From the NCBI GenBank assembly GCA_963721005.1, contig CAVRHR010000002.1:1-64000 (forward strand): a DNA stretch of 64,000 nt, written 5' to 3'. The position numbers and the translations under genes were made by a program. Shown here piece by piece: positions 39,043 to 48,387 of the stretch. Origin of the DNA: VAZQ01 sp963721005 (GTDB lineage: Bacteria > Pseudomonadota > Alphaproteobacteria > Rhizobiales > Xanthobacteraceae). The notes under the pieces were generated by a model. It was given only the letters and a program-made list of their open reading frames with translations, was not told the DNA's origin and searched no databases. Positions within the stretch are counted from its first letter, which is position 1. Every line of letters begins with the position of its first letter.

Positions 39043-39382
39043 TGTTAGTCCTGAAGACGATATTTGTCACCGACATTTTCAGCAGTGAGTTGCATTTGTC
39101 CAGGACCCGCGCAAGGGACACCGACGGTCGAACAGGCGCGCTTGGGCGGTTCCCTTTTGGTCAGAGATTCACAGCGGAGGATCGGGACACGCTAATGTGG
39201 AGGACGAGACGAGGTCTCAAGATACCGCGTTTCAGGTGGACGTGCGAGACCAATAAGTTCCGATAATTTTTCTGATCGTCACAGCGCTCTTCGACGATCG
39301 CAGCCAAAAGTGGCAGCCATCGTGGTATGCCAGCTCGCAGGACTTTGCGCCCCAATTCTGTGACGGACAGAAATAATTGAAA
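39043..39382. other. Intergenic, A/T-richer stretch
   Basis: About 340 bases with no supported gene, between the methyltransferase and a doubtful hypothetical frame. Confidence 0.35.
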
Positions 39383-39894
39383 TCACCGATACGAAGTAGC
39401 TGCCTCCTCGCCGAACCCGACAGTGGCGTGAATTTCCGTATTGAGGCACCCGTATGGATTATCATTCACCACGCCACTCGGCGGCGGCTTGTAGCTCTCG
39501 GTCAGCACGCGAGCCATCAACCTGCCTTGACACTGAAATAGCGGCTGGTCGAAGATCATGTTCACCGGCGCGCGCGGCGGCGGGGGCGCCATCTGCTTCA
39601 TGTTGATGACGAACAGGTGGTCGTAGACTGCCTGATTGATCTCGTTCCCCACCCGACATCTCACAGACCAGGTCAGCGCTTGCGGACTAAATTCGCGGTG
39701 GCGAGCACGGACACGATCGACCGCCGCACACTCCCGATTTTGGCCTTAGAGCCGAGTAATGCGGATGCTGCGACTTCGACGATTTTCGACTTCACCCTGA
39801 CATCGCCGCCGAGACCAACCTGAATTCCGAGGACCGTCTCGCCGTACTCCCAGGTCTCGATGCCCCAGGCGGGATGGGCCGCCGACGCCGACAA
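39383..39894 (-). pseudogene. Doubtful hypothetical gene in two frames
   Basis: Two minus-strand frames may be parts of one gene. The upstream part reads WGIETWEYGETVLGIQVGLG and SIVSVLATANLV. The downstream part begins CRVGNEINQAVYDHLFVINM and ends GCLNTEIHATVGFGEEA. Composition looks protein-like, but there is no recognised domain or ribosome site, and the frames do not join without a shift near 39670. Could be a decayed gene or chance. Confidence 0.3.
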
Positions 39895-40123
39895 TTCGAG
39901 TAACGCAGCGGATACGGCGGAGAGTCAAGCGCATGACGGCGACTATGGTCTTCCGCGCCAGCTCGCCACAAGACGCAAGCTTGGGATAGCCTCAGGTTTC
40001 ATAATCGCGTAGAGGTTGCCATCTCCAGTCCCTGTGTCCGGGTTGTCTAGCGACGCCAGCTCCTGCCCGGCTTGGGGGACTTGACTTTAGATTGCAACGG
40101 CGCGGCAATGGCGGGGATAAAGT

Positions 40124-41152
40124 ATGTTTTTAAGCCTTCAGACGCTGCGCTTCTTTGCTGCAACGTCGGTCGTGCTGTTCCACACCATCTACTACGCCGT
40201 AGCACTGCATGTTTTGCCGCGCGAGCAGATCGGCGAAGCGCCGGCAATCTTATCGTCTGGTGTGACCGTTTTCTTTGCCCTCTCCGGGTTCTTGATGGCC
40301 AAGATGTCGGCGGTGTCGGGACCGATCCGTTTCTTGTCGCACAAACTCCTAAGAATTTACCCACCGTTCTTTGCGGCGGTCGCGATGACTGTCGTCGCGA
40401 AGCTTATAATTTGGGGATCGTTCCCCCCGTTTGACGCGGCGGTTGTCCTTACTCTCATCCCACCTGGGAGGCAGATGCAATATCCCCTCGGCGTAGAGTG
40501 GACCCTTATCTATGAGGTATTTTTCTACTTGGTGGTAACCGTTTTGTGCATTTTGCCGACGGTTGCAATGCGTAAAGTTTTCATTTGTGGATGGGCGTTC
40601 ACGATTATCGTCGTGAATGAATTACTCGATCGATCCGTCACCGCGATGCTGCCCAGCCCAGGACAGATCGCGTTCTCCTATTTAAACCTCGCCTTTATTG
40701 CAGGAATGGCCGGTTGGTGGCTGCGCGACATCGTTGATCGATATGCAATTCCGCTGCTCATCGCCGGCATCGCTCTGATCGTGCTTGCCCACGTCGACCA
40801 TCATGGGGTCACGCGGAATTTCGCGCCTCCTTTGGGCGCTGCACTTCTGGTCGTGGGCACAGCTACGAGGCGGCTGAGCACCATTTTTTCAAGGCGGTCC
40901 GCGCTAGTGATACTCGGGGACGGGTCCTATGGAATTTATCTTTTGCACGTTCCAATCATAACGATCATTTTTGCGAGGTCGGGCGCGCAGGGCTTCGGCA
41001 TCGCGCTGGTATCGATCGCGGCCGCGATCCTGATTGGGGCGGCCTTTGGTCTCGCAGAATTCAATCTGTATCGGATGATCGTCCGTCGGTGGTCCAGCCC
41101 GGCATTGCCTGGCGACGGGGAACTCCGGTCATCTTTGCCAGCGCGGTCGTAA
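40124..41152 (+). CDS. Membrane acyltransferase, acyltransferase_3 / OafA family
   Basis: 342 residues, about ten membrane helices, one frame. The N-terminal family signature is present: LQTLRFFAATSVVLFHTIYY (catalytic-type His in FHT), then GVTVFFALSGFLMAK and RIYPPFFAAVAM. The middle has QYPLGVEWTLIYEVFFYLVV, and the end GDGSYGIYLLHVPIITIIFA. OafA/NodX-like enzymes move acetyl or other acyl groups from the cytoplasm onto exported glycans. Together with methyl- and sulfotransferases it forms a decoration set. Lower G/C than its right-hand neighbours. Confidence 0.9.
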   Translation: MFLSLQTLRFFAATSVVLFHTIYYAVALHVLPREQIGEAPAILSSGVTVFFALSGFLMAKMSAVSGPIRFLSHKLLRIYPPFFAAVAMTVVAKLIIWGSFPPFDAAVVLTLIPPGRQMQYPLGVEWTLIYEVFFYLVVTVLCILPTVAMRKVFICGWAFTIIVVNELLDRSVTAMLPSPGQIAFSYLNLAFIAGMAGWWLRDIVDRYAIPLLIAGIALIVLAHVDHHGVTRNFAPPLGAALLVVGTATRRLSTIFSRRSALVILGDGSYGIYLLHVPIITIIFARSGAQGFGIALVSIAAAILIGAAFGLAEFNLYRMIVRRWSSPALPGDGELRSSLPARS

Positions 41153-41273
41153 TCACCTCGTCGGCATTCCTGGCCCGGGTTCCGTGGGCGCGGACGGTTG
41201 TCCGTATCGTCGCTGCGATGATCCATCCCGATCCAGGCGTGAGCAACGCATGGAAATAGCCACTGTGTTAACA

Positions 41274-41432
41274 AAGCCCTCGCTCCAGGGCGATCGTCGG
41301 CTCCCAATTCAGCCGCCTCCTCGCCAGCCCGATATCCGGGCATCTTTGCTTGGGATCGTCGCTCGGCAGCGGCTAGAGACGATTTTTGCGAGCGCGAGCC
41401 CATGATAGCGATGGCCCGCTCCGGCGGCTCCC
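41274..41432 (-). pseudogene. Broken 3' end of a UDP-glucuronate decarboxylase-like gene
   Basis: The core, about 41285-41400, matches the 3' part of the intact gene at 48.4-49.3 kb in the same orientation: both contain CGTCGGCTCCCAATTCAGCC and GGGCATCTTTGCTTGGGATC. Translated across frames it yields LPSDDPKQRCPDIGLAR-like text and RRLNWEPT. Several substitutions and at least one indel separate the copies, and weaker likeness continues to about 41432. The N-terminal part of the gene is missing. It is a paralogous remnant or a recombination scar at the left edge of the next cassette. Confidence 0.75.
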
Positions 41433-41649
41433 GCCAATTTGTGGGCTATGCAAGGACCGCCGAGCTGATCCGGGGCTATGACTATAGAGAAGCCGACGGC
41501 TGCCTGTTTGCCGAGAGGCCGTTCCCTGATCTGAACGCGAGTGAGCGCGGATGTGGCCGGCAACGCGCACCATGTCGGCCTTGACGGAACAATCGAAAGC
41601 AGCCCAAGTAGACGCCTGAAACGTCACTCTGCAGCGTCAGGTACGCCAT

Positions 41650-42621
41650 ATGGCTCCGAGCCCGACGGTTCTCGAGAAAGAGCGGGACTTCCACGACGAC
41701 TGGGCGCATGCGATCGACCCTCGCGACGTCAAGGTCCGGGAGACCTTCTCGGCCTGCACGTCGCCGGAGCCGACTTGGCTCGCGCGCCAGCTCGGCGACC
41801 TGAAGGGCAAGCGCATCCTCGAGCTCGGCTGCGGCGCCGGGGAGGCGGCGGTCTATTTCGCGCTCGCGGGCGCCGACGTGACCGCCACCGATCTCTCGCC
41901 CGGCATGCTCGAGGTCGTCGGCAAGGTCGCGGGCCTGCACGGCGTGGCGGTGAAGACGATGGTGTCCTCGGCGGAGGACCTGTCGGCGTTCGCCTCCGAT
42001 TCCTTCGACATCGTCTACGGCGCCAACACGCTGCATCATGTCGACATCGAACGCTGCCTCGACGAGGTCAAGCGCGTGCTCAAGCCGGGAGGGCTCGGGG
42101 CATTCTGGGACCCGGTTGCCCACAACCCGGTGATCAACATCTATCGGCGGATGGCTTCCAAGGTGCGCACGCCCGACGAGCATCCGATCCGCCGCAGCGA
42201 GATGCGCTACTTCACCGATCGGTTCACGATCGTGGCGAGGCGGTTCTTCTGGCTCACCACCTCGTTGATCTTCGCCAAGTTCTATCTCATCGACCGCGTC
42301 CATCCCAACGAGGACCGCTACTGGAAGCGGATCATCACGCGCGAGCCGGAGCTGCGGAAATGGTACCTGCCGCTGGCGGCCGTCGATCGCTGCCTGCTCG
42401 CCGTCGTCCCGATCCTGGGCTGGTGGTGCTGGAATATCGCGATCGTCGTGCGCAAGGAGCCGAACGCTAGCGCCGGCCGGAGCCCGGCGGCTCTTCGGGA
42501 AACAGCAGAGACGAGCGGATGGGACAGGCACCTTATTCGAAATTCTTCGAGGGCGGCATCACCAGGCTGGCGGCATCGGTCGTCACCAAGGACAGCCCGG
42601 CCTATGTCCAGTTCTATGTGA
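41650..42621 (+). CDS. Class I SAM methyltransferase
   Basis: 323 residues. SAM motif KRILELGCGAGEAAVYFALA (about residues 54-73), VTATDLSPGMLEVVGKVA, SFDIVYGANTLHHVD and KRVLKPGGLGAFWDPVAHNP. C-terminal hydrophobic stretch LLAVVPILGWWCWNIAIVVR may touch the membrane, so a lipid-linked substrate is plausible. The last 34 codons overlap the radical SAM gene by 103 nt and look like antisense-type filler, so the real end may be earlier (a small indel near 42460 would end it sooner). First gene of the cassette; G/C rises sharply here. Confidence 0.87.
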   Translation: MAPSPTVLEKERDFHDDWAHAIDPRDVKVRETFSACTSPEPTWLARQLGDLKGKRILELGCGAGEAAVYFALAGADVTATDLSPGMLEVVGKVAGLHGVAVKTMVSSAEDLSAFASDSFDIVYGANTLHHVDIERCLDEVKRVLKPGGLGAFWDPVAHNPVINIYRRMASKVRTPDEHPIRRSEMRYFTDRFTIVARRFFWLTTSLIFAKFYLIDRVHPNEDRYWKRIITREPELRKWYLPLAAVDRCLLAVVPILGWWCWNIAIVVRKEPNASAGRSPAALRETAETSGWDRHLIRNSSRAASPGWRHRSSPRTARPMSSSM

Positions 42622-43694
42622 CGGCGCGCTGCAATCTCACTTGCGAGCAATGCAACATCATCTACGCCAATGCCGACCAGGAGGAGGCGAGCACCGACCA
42701 ATGCCGCAAGATCGCCGAGAACCTGGCCCGGATCGGCACCTCGGTGGTGCTGCTGACGGGCGGCGAGCCGTTCGTTCGCAAGGACATCGTCGAGATCGCC
42801 AAGGCGATGATCGACAACGGCGTGCATCCGCGGCTGCAGACCAACGGCCTCGCCACCCGCAAGCAGCTCGAGGCGATGACGGCGATCGGGGCGCACGACA
42901 TCTCCATCTCGCTGGATTCCCCGGTTCCCGGGCTGCAGGACACGATCAACGGCGGCTTCGACAATTCCTGGCTGCGCGCCGTCAAGGCGATGGCCACGAT
43001 CAACGAGACTTTTCCGGAAACCTCGTTTGCGGCGCTCGGCTGCGTGCTCGCGCCGCGCAATCTCGAGCACATCGCCAGCGTCATCGAGTTCGCCACCGCC
43101 ATCGGCTGGTGGGTCTCGCTGGTCCCGGCGCATGCGACCGAGGCCGCCGAGCCGCGCAGCTTCAGCACCTTCGATCCGTCGCTGCGCTTTCCCGCCGGGC
43201 AGCGCGGGCGGGTCAAAGAAGTGCTCGAAGAGGCCAAGCGGCTGCGCAACGCCGGATACAATCTTTATGATTCCGACGAATACCTGGACGACATCTACCG
43301 GTTCATCTGCGGCGAGCCGGTGCAATGGCGCCGGCGCAACGGCGGCGTCTGCGACGCCCCCAATCTCTATTTCGCCATCCAGCCCAACGGCGACATGGCG
43401 GTCTGCTGCGACTATCGCCTGCCGCAATCCTACCCGGTCTACGCCGACGACTTTCCCGAGCGGTACCGCGACCGCACCTTGCGCCGGCAGGCGCGGCACA
43501 TCGCCGAGCGCTGCACCGGCTGCATGTACGGCAGCTTTCCGGAGATCACGATATCCAGCCGTTTCTTCGTCCCGATGCTGGCGCGCGCGAAGCTGTTCCT
43601 CGCCAACGGAGACCACCGCCGCCTGCGCCGGCTTTCGGTCGATCAGATGACGCAAGCCGCGCGCGATATCGCACTCAAGAATGGTCTCATTTGA
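42519..43694 (+). CDS. Radical SAM protein with SPASM-like C-terminus
   Basis: 391 residues. Radical SAM cluster motif CNLTCEQC (Cys38, Cys42, Cys45), GGEP motif LLTGGEPFVRKDIVEIAKAM, then ISISLDSPVPG. The C-terminal part has further cysteines (GGVCDAP, MAVCCDY, CTGCMYG) in the arrangement of a SPASM/twitch domain that binds extra Fe-S clusters. It could catalyse a radical modification of a sugar, lipid or peptide. Overlap with the methyltransferase and 6-bp spacing to the next gene show an operon. The substrate cannot be deduced. Confidence 0.88.
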   Translation: MGQAPYSKFFEGGITRLAASVVTKDSPAYVQFYVTARCNLTCEQCNIIYANADQEEASTDQCRKIAENLARIGTSVVLLTGGEPFVRKDIVEIAKAMIDNGVHPRLQTNGLATRKQLEAMTAIGAHDISISLDSPVPGLQDTINGGFDNSWLRAVKAMATINETFPETSFAALGCVLAPRNLEHIASVIEFATAIGWWVSLVPAHATEAAEPRSFSTFDPSLRFPAGQRGRVKEVLEEAKRLRNAGYNLYDSDEYLDDIYRFICGEPVQWRRRNGGVCDAPNLYFAIQPNGDMAVCCDYRLPQSYPVYADDFPERYRDRTLRRQARHIAERCTGCMYGSFPEITISSRFFVPMLARAKLFLANGDHRRLRRLSVDQMTQAARDIALKNGLI

Positions 43695-43700
43695 GCGAAA

Positions 43701-44861
43701 ATGAAGGACCGCTCGCTGTTCCATTTGATGATGGCGCGCCTTCGGCAGCTCGACCGCGGCGACCCGGCCGGCGCGCCGTCATTGGCGCGCGACCTCCAGC
43801 AGACGCTGCAGATCGAGCAAAATGGCGATTGGTTCCTGGTCAAATGGCGCTGGCAGGGGAAAGGCTACGACCTCGGCATTCCGGGCGACACATTCCATTT
43901 CTACGTTCGCGGCGACACCGGCCGGGAGCCGGCGCGACGCGACGTGCGCGCCGAGAACTGGCGGCAGGCCGAGGCCGCGCTGCGCCGCATCGCGCAAATT
44001 TCCGGCACCGAGCTGCCGCAGGACCGCCGGCCGGGCACGCTCAGCGCCTCGACCATGGAAGCCCTCGAAGACCCCGTACCGCCGGCGCGGGTGCTCATTC
44101 CCGGTCTCCTCGCCGGCATCGTCGCCTTCGTGGTTGCCGGAACCGCGATGGCGATCTGGACCGCGATCGTCGCGGTCGCGCTCTGCTATCTCAATGAGCT
44201 TCGCCGTCATAGCTTCCTGCAGCGGCCGGTCCACTGGCTGGACGCCGGCGTGATTGCGGTCGGCGCGCTCGCGCCTGCCGTTTTGGGGGTGGTGCCGGTT
44301 GCGCCCGGACTGCTCGCGCTCGCCTTGGCGCTGCTCGCCAGAGCGGAGCTCGCCGGTGCCGGGGCGACGACCGTCGACTGGTTGGTCCCGGGCGCCGTGG
44401 CGGGTGCCCTCGTCCTGGTGTTGGGACCGGTCGGCTGGATTCCTGTAGCCGAGTTGATCGTTTTCGTGCTGCTCATCCATGTGCTGGTGCCGAACCGGCT
44501 GGCGCTTGCTCCCGCCCTCGCCGGCGCGGGCGCGGCCGCCGCAGTCGGGGCGATCGCCGCCGTGCTGGCGACCCTCCTGCCGGAGCAGACGCCCGCGGCG
44601 GTCGCCGCGGAGCCTGCGTTGGCGTGGGCCATCGTCGGCATGTTCGCTTTCTGCTTCGCCTTCGGATGGATTTTCGGCCAGCAGGTCCTGCTGTTGCCGT
44701 GGCTCGGATTCGCCGTGATAGGATCGACTTGCCTGGCCCTGATGGTGGCGGGGTCGACGGCGAGCCGGGCGGTATCCTTCATGGCGTTCGCAGGTTATGG
44801 AGTTTCCATGTGCGCGGAGCTGCTGCGTGCCCCCTTGCAACGCCATGGCGGGCACCCTTGA
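43701..44861 (+). CDS. Polytopic membrane protein with soluble N-terminal domain
   Basis: 386 residues. The first 130 form a soluble domain (LVKWRWQGKGYDLGIPGDTF, HFYVRGDTGREPARRDVRAE). About nine to ten membrane helices follow from residue 133 (VLIPGLLAGIVAFVVAGTAM). No transporter or flippase signature recognised. It lies between a radical SAM gene and a polyprenyl-phosphate GT2, suggesting work on a lipid-linked intermediate; that is inference. The downstream GT2 starts 11 bp after its stop. Confidence 0.7.
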   Translation: MKDRSLFHLMMARLRQLDRGDPAGAPSLARDLQQTLQIEQNGDWFLVKWRWQGKGYDLGIPGDTFHFYVRGDTGREPARRDVRAENWRQAEAALRRIAQISGTELPQDRRPGTLSASTMEALEDPVPPARVLIPGLLAGIVAFVVAGTAMAIWTAIVAVALCYLNELRRHSFLQRPVHWLDAGVIAVGALAPAVLGVVPVAPGLLALALALLARAELAGAGATTVDWLVPGAVAGALVLVLGPVGWIPVAELIVFVLLIHVLVPNRLALAPALAGAGAAAAVGAIAAVLATLLPEQTPAAVAAEPALAWAIVGMFAFCFAFGWIFGQQVLLLPWLGFAVIGSTCLALMVAGSTASRAVSFMAFAGYGVSMCAELLRAPLQRHGGHP

Positions 44862-44871
44862 GGAGAACGGC

Positions 44872-45921
44872 GTGACCTCCAGTGCGACGACGGAAAGGTC
44901 CAAGCCGAGGACGCTCGACCGGCAGGTTCTGCTGTCGATTCTCATTCCGGTCTACAACGAGTCCGAAAGCCTGCCGCATCTCTTCACCCGCCTGACCTCG
45001 CTCGCCGCGACCCTGCCGGTCTCGGTCGAGTTCGTCCTGGTCAACGACGGCTCCCGCGATCCTTCGCTGCCGCTCATGGTCGGATTCTCGTTGGCCGACG
45101 CGCGCTTCCGCATCGTCGACCTGTCGCGCAATTTCGGCCACCAGCTGGCGGTCTCCGCCGGGCTGAGCGTGGTTCGCGGCGACGTCGTGGCGATCCTCGA
45201 TGCCGACCTGCAGGACCCGCCGGAGGTTCTGGTGCCGATGCTGCAGCGCTGGGCCGATGGCGTCGATATCGTCTACGGCCGACGGCGCAGCCGCAAGGGC
45301 GAAACCCGCTTCAAGCGCGTCGCCGCCATGGTCTATTACCGGTTGCTCTCGCGCCTCGCCAATGTGGAGATCCCCGAGGACAGCGGAGATTTTCGCATCG
45401 CCGACCGGCGGGTGGTCGACGTCATCAACTCGATGCCGGAGCGGCACCGCTTTCTGCGCGGCATGTTCGCCTGGGTGGGTTTCTCGCAGGAGGCGTTCGT
45501 CTACGACCGCGACCCGCGCCATGCCGGCGAGACCAAGTACTCGATCAAGAAAATGGTTCTGCTGTCGCTCGACGGCATCTTGTCGTTCTCGGTAAAGCCG
45601 TTGCGTTGGATGGTCGTGCTCGGCCTGCTGACCACCATGCTGGCCTTCCTGAGCGGACTCTATCTCCTCGGCGTGCGGCTGATGACGCCGAGCGCCTTCT
45701 CGCCCGGCTTCGCCGGAATGTTCATCGTGATGTTGTTCATGTTCGGCATCAATTTCATCTGCCTGGGCGTCATCGGCGAATATCTCGGGCGCAGCTTTAT
45801 CAACGTCCAGGGCCGGCCACCCTATATCATCCGTTCGATATTCGAGGGACAGGCGGAAGCAGGCGCGCGACCAGGCGGCGGCGAACAGGCGTCCCGCGAC
45901 AACGCCACCGTCCCCAGCTAG
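44872..45921 (+). CDS. GT2 glycosyltransferase, DPM1/GtrB type with C-terminal membrane helices
   Basis: 349 residues from the GTG at 44872, chosen because AGGAG lies 6 bases upstream and it follows the previous stop. GT2 motifs: LSILIPVYNESESLPHLFTR, FVLVNDGSRDPS, VAILDADLQDPPEVLVPML (DXD), then SGDFRIADRRVV and HRFLRGMFAWVGF. Two membrane helices close the protein (VVLGLLTTMLAFLSGLYLLG, MLFMFGINFICLGVIGEYLG). The family makes polyprenyl-phosphate hexoses (GtrB, ArnC, dolichol-P-mannose synthase). It would supply a lipid-linked sugar to the periplasmic side. Confidence 0.92.
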   Translation: MTSSATTERSKPRTLDRQVLLSILIPVYNESESLPHLFTRLTSLAATLPVSVEFVLVNDGSRDPSLPLMVGFSLADARFRIVDLSRNFGHQLAVSAGLSVVRGDVVAILDADLQDPPEVLVPMLQRWADGVDIVYGRRRSRKGETRFKRVAAMVYYRLLSRLANVEIPEDSGDFRIADRRVVDVINSMPERHRFLRGMFAWVGFSQEAFVYDRDPRHAGETKYSIKKMVLLSLDGILSFSVKPLRWMVVLGLLTTMLAFLSGLYLLGVRLMTPSAFSPGFAGMFIVMLFMFGINFICLGVIGEYLGRSFINVQGRPPYIIRSIFEGQAEAGARPGGGEQASRDNATVPS

Positions 45922-45940
45922 CCGCCAGCGGGTCGATCGC

Positions 45941-48383
45941 ATGAACAATGCCGCAAACGTCCCGGTGCTCGCCTGTGCGCGAGGCTATGTGCGCAATGGC
46001 GGCGTGTCGTTCGCGCAGTCCTACCTCAAGCACAGCCTGGTGCCGCTCGCCCGGATCGCGGCCCATCTGCCCGATTCGGGCGTCATCTGGGACCTCGGTT
46101 GCGGCGAGGGCATCCTCACCAACCTGGTCGCGCGCGCCAAGCCGGGCTGCCAGGTGGTGGGCTTCGATCGCGACGGCGCCCGCATCGCGCTCGCGGTCAA
46201 GAACGCCGCCCCCAATGCGTCGTTCGAGGTGCGCGACATCTTCGACTTGCCGGAGGATACGCGCATCGATGGCGTCATCATGAACGACGTCGTTCATCAT
46301 CAGGCGTTCGGGCGGCAGCCGGTCTTGCTGGCGAAGGCGTTGCGGCTGCTGCGGCCGGGCGGAGCGATCGTGCTCAAGGAGGTCGATCGCAACGACCAAG
46401 CCGACCGTGGCATGACCGACATTTTTCGACAGCCGGCTCTATCCGGATGACGAGCTCTGCTTCCGCACCCGCGAGGACTGGCTCAGCCTCTGGGCCCGGC
46501 TCGGGGTGCGCGACGTGGTGGTCGAGAAGGTTCGGCACCCCTGGCCGGCTTCGCGCACGCTGTTTCTCGCAGCCCGCCCGACCGATGGCGAGCTGTTCGA
46601 CGAGACCGCATTCATTGCACAGACGGTTGCCGAAAACCGAAAATTCGATGCCTCCGGGGCGACCGTCTTCATCACCGGGGCAACCGGCTTCATCGGCGGT
46701 CATCTGGCGCGCCGGCTGCTGGCGCACGGCATCGCCGGCAAGAAGGTTCGCCTGCTGGCACTGACGCGAGACCCGCAACGGCTCCCCGCGGACTTGCGGG
46801 CGGCCGGCGCGGTCGCGGTGCCGGGCGACCTCGACGACCTGCCGCGGCTCGGGAGGATTTTCGAAGGCGTCGACTACGTGTTCCATCTCGCCGCCGAGGT
46901 GAAGCTGACCCATGGGACCGACCTGTGGCGCAACAACTATGCCGGGACCGTCAGCCTGCTCGCGGCGCTCGCGGGGCGGCCGTTGCGCCGGTTCGTGCAC
47001 GCCTCGACGATGGGAGCGGTCGACCGCGCACCGACCGACCCGTGCACGGCGCCGCTCGATGAATTGATCGCGCCGCATCCGCTGTCCGAATATGGCCGCA
47101 CCAAATTGCGCGCCGAGGAGGCGGTCGCCGCCTCACGGCTCCCCTATTCGATCCTGCGGGTGTGCTGGTCCTATGGGGCCGGAATGACTCCCGACACCCA
47201 TGTCCGCTTCCTGGTCCAGGGCGTCGCCGACCGGAAGCCCTTCGCGTTCGTCGATTTTCCCGGCAAGGTCAGCATCGTCGGCGTCGATGATCTCATCGAT
47301 GCCCTGATCCTCATTGCGGAGCGCGAGGAGGCGACCAATCAGCTTTACTACGTTTCCGACGGACAGGCGCTCTCGCTCGGCTCCCTGTTGCGCCGCGCCG
47401 GTTCGGTCATCGGCCGCCGCGCCGCCTTCATCGGCATTCCCGGGCCGGTCTCCGCGGCGGCGCGCGCCGTCCGCCGCTTCCTGCCGTTGCAGCTCCAGAA
47501 CCTCAACAGCAACGTGCTCTGGGTAAGCAACGCCAAGATCGTCAAGCTCGGTTTCAGGCCGAAGGTGAAGCAGCGACCGGGACTGGCGAACCTCGCAACG
47601 GATCTGAGGCTCATTCCACCCTCCAATCAATCCCTGATATCGATCGTTACCGGTGCGGCGTCCGGAATCGGGCTGGCGCTGGCCGAAATCCTGGATGCGG
47701 AAGGCCACCGCCTGCTGCTGATCGACAGCAATGCCGCCTTGTCCGACGTTGCGGCCCGTCTCGATGCGGCGCATCTGGTGCTCGATCTCACCAAGGCGGA
47801 TTCGATCGGCGTCATCGACCGCTTTCTCGCCGAGCACGCGCTGCAACCCGATTGGGTGATCAATTGTGCCGGCGTCGGCGCGCGCGGCGCCGTCACCGAG
47901 GTGGACGGCGGACGCGAGGATCTGACCGTCGAGCTCAACGCCCTGGCGCTGGTCCGGATGTCGCGGCTCGCGCTGCGCCGATTTCGCGCGACCGGCCGCG
48001 GCACGTTGATCAATATCGGCTCGTCGGCGGGATTTCAGCCGCTGCCCTATATGGCGGCCTATGCGGCCAGCAAGGCGTTCGCGCAGAGCTTCACCCGAGC
48101 CCTGAGCGGCGAGACGCGCGACCAGCCCGGCATCCATGTCATGCTCGCCAATCCGTCCGGGACCGCCACCGGCTTCCAGCAGGCCGCCGGCGTAAAAACC
48201 GGGTCCGGGGAGAAGCTGATGACGCCGCAGGAGGTGGCCAAACGCATCGTCGCCGCCGCCTATGCGGGCAAGCCGGAGGTGACCATCGGATCCAGCGGAC
48301 GCGCGATGCAGCTCGCCGGCCGTCTGCTGCCGATGCGCCTGCAGGTGCGGCTTTGGGCAAAATTGATGTCCTCGCTGCGGTAA
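45941..48383 (+). CDS. Methyltransferase - NAD(P) epimerase - short-chain dehydrogenase fusion (one apparent frameshift)
   Basis: About 814 residues joined. Domain 1 (1-215): methyltransferase with VIWDLGCGEGILTNLVARAK and IMNDVVHHQAFG; a shift near 46430 leads to LYPDDELCFRTREDWLSLWA. Domain 2 (about 235-560): extended SDR/epimerase with TVFITGATGFIGGHLARRLL and catalytic SEYGRTKLRAEEA. Domain 3 (about 570-814): classical SDR with IVTGAASGIGLALAEIL, NCAGVGARG, LINIGSSAGF and YAASKAFAQSF. From the shift to the stop at 48383 there is no stop codon, and I find no in-frame ATG at the methyltransferase-epimerase junction, so domains 1-3 seem truly joined. Suggests a channelled pathway on one nucleotide- or lipid-linked sugar. 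Confidence 0.82.
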
Positions 48384-48387
48384 CCCC

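Noticed and set aside
42318..43724. 468-aa minus-strand frame under the radical SAM gene
   Set aside because: Antisense shadow; the plus strand carries complete radical SAM motifs.
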